The notes below the pieces were generated by a model. The model did no database searches. It was not told the origin of the DNA and was given only the letters and a program-made list of their open reading frames with translations. From assembly GCA_900543275.1 (NCBI GenBank), contig UQQL01000076.1, positions 1 to 8,690 on the forward strand: a DNA stretch of 8,690 nt, written 5' to 3'. This stretch comes from an uncultured Collinsella sp. GTDB lineage: Bacteria; Actinomycetota; Coriobacteriia; Coriobacteriales; Coriobacteriaceae. Numbering within the stretch: the first letter of the stretch is position 1; each line of letters starts with the position of its first letter. Of the stretch, positions 7,621 to 8,690 are shown piece after piece. Position numbers and translations under genes: made by a program.

Positions 7621-8106
7621 CTATTCCTCCCGGCATGTATACGCACAGGTGGCGTACTCGGGAAACGCTTCGCGGTCGGCGAACTTGGGATCGACGGCCG
7701 GGAACTGGCGGTGAGCGACGATGTCGCCGAGCGAAACGGAATCGAGGTAGTCGCGCATCAATGCTTGAGCTCCGGCCCACAGGGGATGATAGCAGCACGT
7801 GCCCATGCGCGCACAGTCGCCATCGGGTGCGGTGCAATCATTCATAACCATAGGGCCCTGAACGGCCTCGACGACCTGACGAATGGTAACGTCGTCCGGA
7901 CTGACCTTGAGACGCATGCCACCGTGGACGCCACGCAGGCTCTCCACAATACCGGCCTGGACCAAACCGTGCTGAATCGAACGGGCAAACGAATACGGGA
8001 CATTGACCTCTTCGGCAGCGGTGCGAACAGAAAGCAAACGCTCCGGATCCTCGGCAAGCATCGCCAGCATACGAAGGGCGTAATCAGTCTTCCTCGATAT
8101 GTCCAT
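7621..8106 (-). CDS. Rrf2 family transcriptional regulator with Fe-S cluster ligands
   Basis: A 161-residue dimeric DNA-binding protein of the IscR/NsrR/RsrR family. The N-terminal winged helix-turn-helix (about 1-75) shows the family pattern MDISRKTDYALRMLAMLA, then SVRTAAEEVNVPYSFARSI (26-44) as helix-turn-helix, and the wing GVHGGMRL. The Fe-S loop follows the dimerisation helix: Cys91, Cys98, Cys104, Cys105 and His107 in NDCTAPDGDCARMGTCCYHP. IscR uses Cys92, Cys98, Cys104 and His107, so the spacing agrees with a 2Fe-2S or 4Fe-4S sensor of oxygen, nitric oxide or iron-sulfur status. Two extra Cys (154 and 158) lie near the C-terminus. The ATG follows AGGGG by four bases. It is first in an apparent operon with the glycosylase and has a long leader; autoregulation is typical of the family. 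Confidence 0.95.
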   Translation of the reverse strand: MDISRKTDYALRMLAMLAEDPERLLSVRTAAEEVNVPYSFARSIQHGLVQAGIVESLRGVHGGMRLKVSPDDVTIRQVVEAVQGPMVMNDCTAPDGDCARMGTCCYHPLWAGAQALMRDYLDSVSLGDIVAHRQFPAVDPKFADREAFPEYATCAYTCREE

Positions 8107-8260
8107 TTTTCCCCTTTCAAGGAATACGAACAGCTCGAACGAGCTCCGGGGCCGAGCTTGTGTCGAGACGCTAAATGACCGCTAGGACATCCAAATGGTA
8201 AATCGGATATCCACTGAGTGCCGCGCTTGGAGCGAAATGCATCAGATGCGGCCTACAGTG
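8107..8260 (-). promoter_or_regulatory. Structured 5' leader of the Rrf2 operon
   Basis: If transcription starts near 8260, the leader is about 150 nt. Its first ~50 nt can fold into CACTG / CAGTG (8260-8256 with 8216-8212) and GCCGC / GCGGC (8252-8248 with 8224-8220), separated by a 3x3 internal loop. GCATC-A-GATGC (8239-8249) is an 11-base palindrome within the apical part. Two octamers, GGACATCC (8185-8192) and GGATATCC (8205-8212), lie 20 bases apart. Near the ribosome-binding site AGCTCG-AA-CGAGCT (8132-8145) can pair with itself or with GAGCT at 8154-8158. No known riboswitch class was recognised. Confidence 0.45.
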
Positions 8261-8266
8261 CAATTT

Positions 8267-8311
8267 AGTATAACCTAACCCCCTGTCTCGTTGAACAGGT
8301 GTTGCGCAACA
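8267..8311 (-). promoter_or_regulatory. Rrf2 operon promoter with two palindromes
   Basis: On the minus strand TATACT (8272-8267) is a good -10 hexamer, and TTCAAC (8295-8290) lies 17 bases upstream as a moderate -35. An inverted repeat CCTGT-N8-ACAGG (8282-8299) covers the -35, and the perfect 12-bp palindrome TGTTGCGCAACA (8300-8311) lies directly upstream. Such positions suit repressor or activator binding, possibly by the encoded Rrf2 protein itself or by a second regulator. Confidence 0.6.
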
Positions 8312-8429
8312 AAGCTGTTGTTTAGACAGATATGCTTATTAGATTTTACTTGCGTTCCCGAAGGGGCGGGGATTCTGGGCGAAGATGCGCCAGGGCGATC
8401 GTTCTATCGAAACAAAGTGCATCAAACGC

Positions 8430-8457
8430 AAAAAGCCACGTCCGAAGACGTGGCTTT
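8430..8457 (-). terminator. tRNA-Asp terminator with C(UUCG)G loop
   Basis: On the minus strand AAAGCCACGTC (8457-8447) pairs perfectly with GACGTGGCTTT (8442-8432) over a TTCG tetraloop closed by C-G, the hyperstable class, followed by a run of five T (8434-8430). It begins eight bases after the tRNA CCA end. Confidence 0.9.
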
Positions 8458-8465
8458 AATTGCGT

Positions 8466-8543
<78 letters not shown>

Positions 8544-8589
8544 AGGCAGACGTTCGCGTTTGTTTCCGCTCGCGTGCGCTGCGGGGATT

Positions 8590-8642
8590 AGTATACACAG
8601 AAGTCTGTCCGGCGCGCAACAACTTTTTTGAAAAAATTTTTC
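8590..8642 (-). promoter_or_regulatory. tRNA-Asp promoter with AT-rich upstream tract
   Basis: On the minus strand TATACT (8595-8590) is a good -10 hexamer. TTGCGC (8619-8614), 18 bases upstream, is a weak -35. Directly upstream lies an A/T tract (8621-8642, AAAAATTTTTT then CAAAAAA) resembling an UP element, as expected for a stable-RNA promoter. The tract could alternatively be the U-run of a truncated terminator of a gene lost beyond the contig end, since CTCCCGGAGGGA comes before it. Confidence 0.6.
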
Positions 8643-8656
8643 GGTCCCTCCGGGAG

Positions 8657-8690
8657 CTGTCTCTTATACACATCTCCGAGCCCACGAGAC
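8657..8690 (-). other. Nextera sequencing adapter (artefact)
   Basis: The last 34 bases are the complete reverse complement of the Nextera read-2 adapter, with the Tn5 mosaic end CTGTCTCTTATACACATCT at 8657-8675. Genomic sequence stops at 8656. With 1-29 it makes a false terminal inverted repeat. Confidence 0.99.

Noticed and set aside
7159..8178. A 339-codon plus-strand open frame
   Set aside because: It is antisense to the glycosylase and Rrf2 genes and has the His/Arg-rich shadow composition.

Overview
The window looks like a contig from a high-GC anaerobic actinobacterium, most likely of class Coriobacteriia (Collinsella-like). This is inferred from base composition, a CCA-encoding tRNA gene, rubrerythrin, and the general character of the proteins; no 16S or other formal marker is present. 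Both ends are not genomic: 1-29 and 8657-8690 are the Illumina Nextera (Tn5 mosaic-end) read-2 adapter in opposite orientations. Real sequence is about 30-8656, and the apparent terminal inverted repeat is a library artefact.

Every credible gene is on the minus strand, so transcription runs from right to left. From the right: tRNA-Asp(GUC) with its own promoter and a C(UUCG)G-loop terminator (8430-8642). Next is a 359-base non-coding stretch (8107-8465) holding a promoter with palindromes and a structured leader for an Rrf2-type iron-sulfur regulator (7621-8106). The regulator is followed after 21 bases by a MutY-like HhH-GPD DNA glycosylase that lacks the iron-sulfur loop (6694-7599), and then rubrerythrin (6040-6579). 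Together they suggest a small redox-stress block: sensing, DNA repair and peroxide removal.

The middle (4973-6039) is the least ordinary part. It contains a perfect 27-bp inverted repeat, two copies of a ~90-bp sequence (terminator hairpin plus the last codons of a gene), a 164-residue three-helix membrane protein of unknown function, a doubtful small Cys-rich ORF, and a 144-residue single-span protein of unknown function.

The left part is conserved housekeeping DNA maintenance and transport: RmuC (3059-4414), an ABC exporter half-transporter (1130-2932), endonuclease III (401-1066), and the first 71 codons of a probable transcription-repair coupling factor Mfd (30-243), cut off by the contig end.

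I do not see a defence island, CRISPR array, insertion sequence, phage or biosynthetic cluster. The best leads are the Rrf2/glycosylase unit with its structured leader and the repeat-rich 5218-6018 region.
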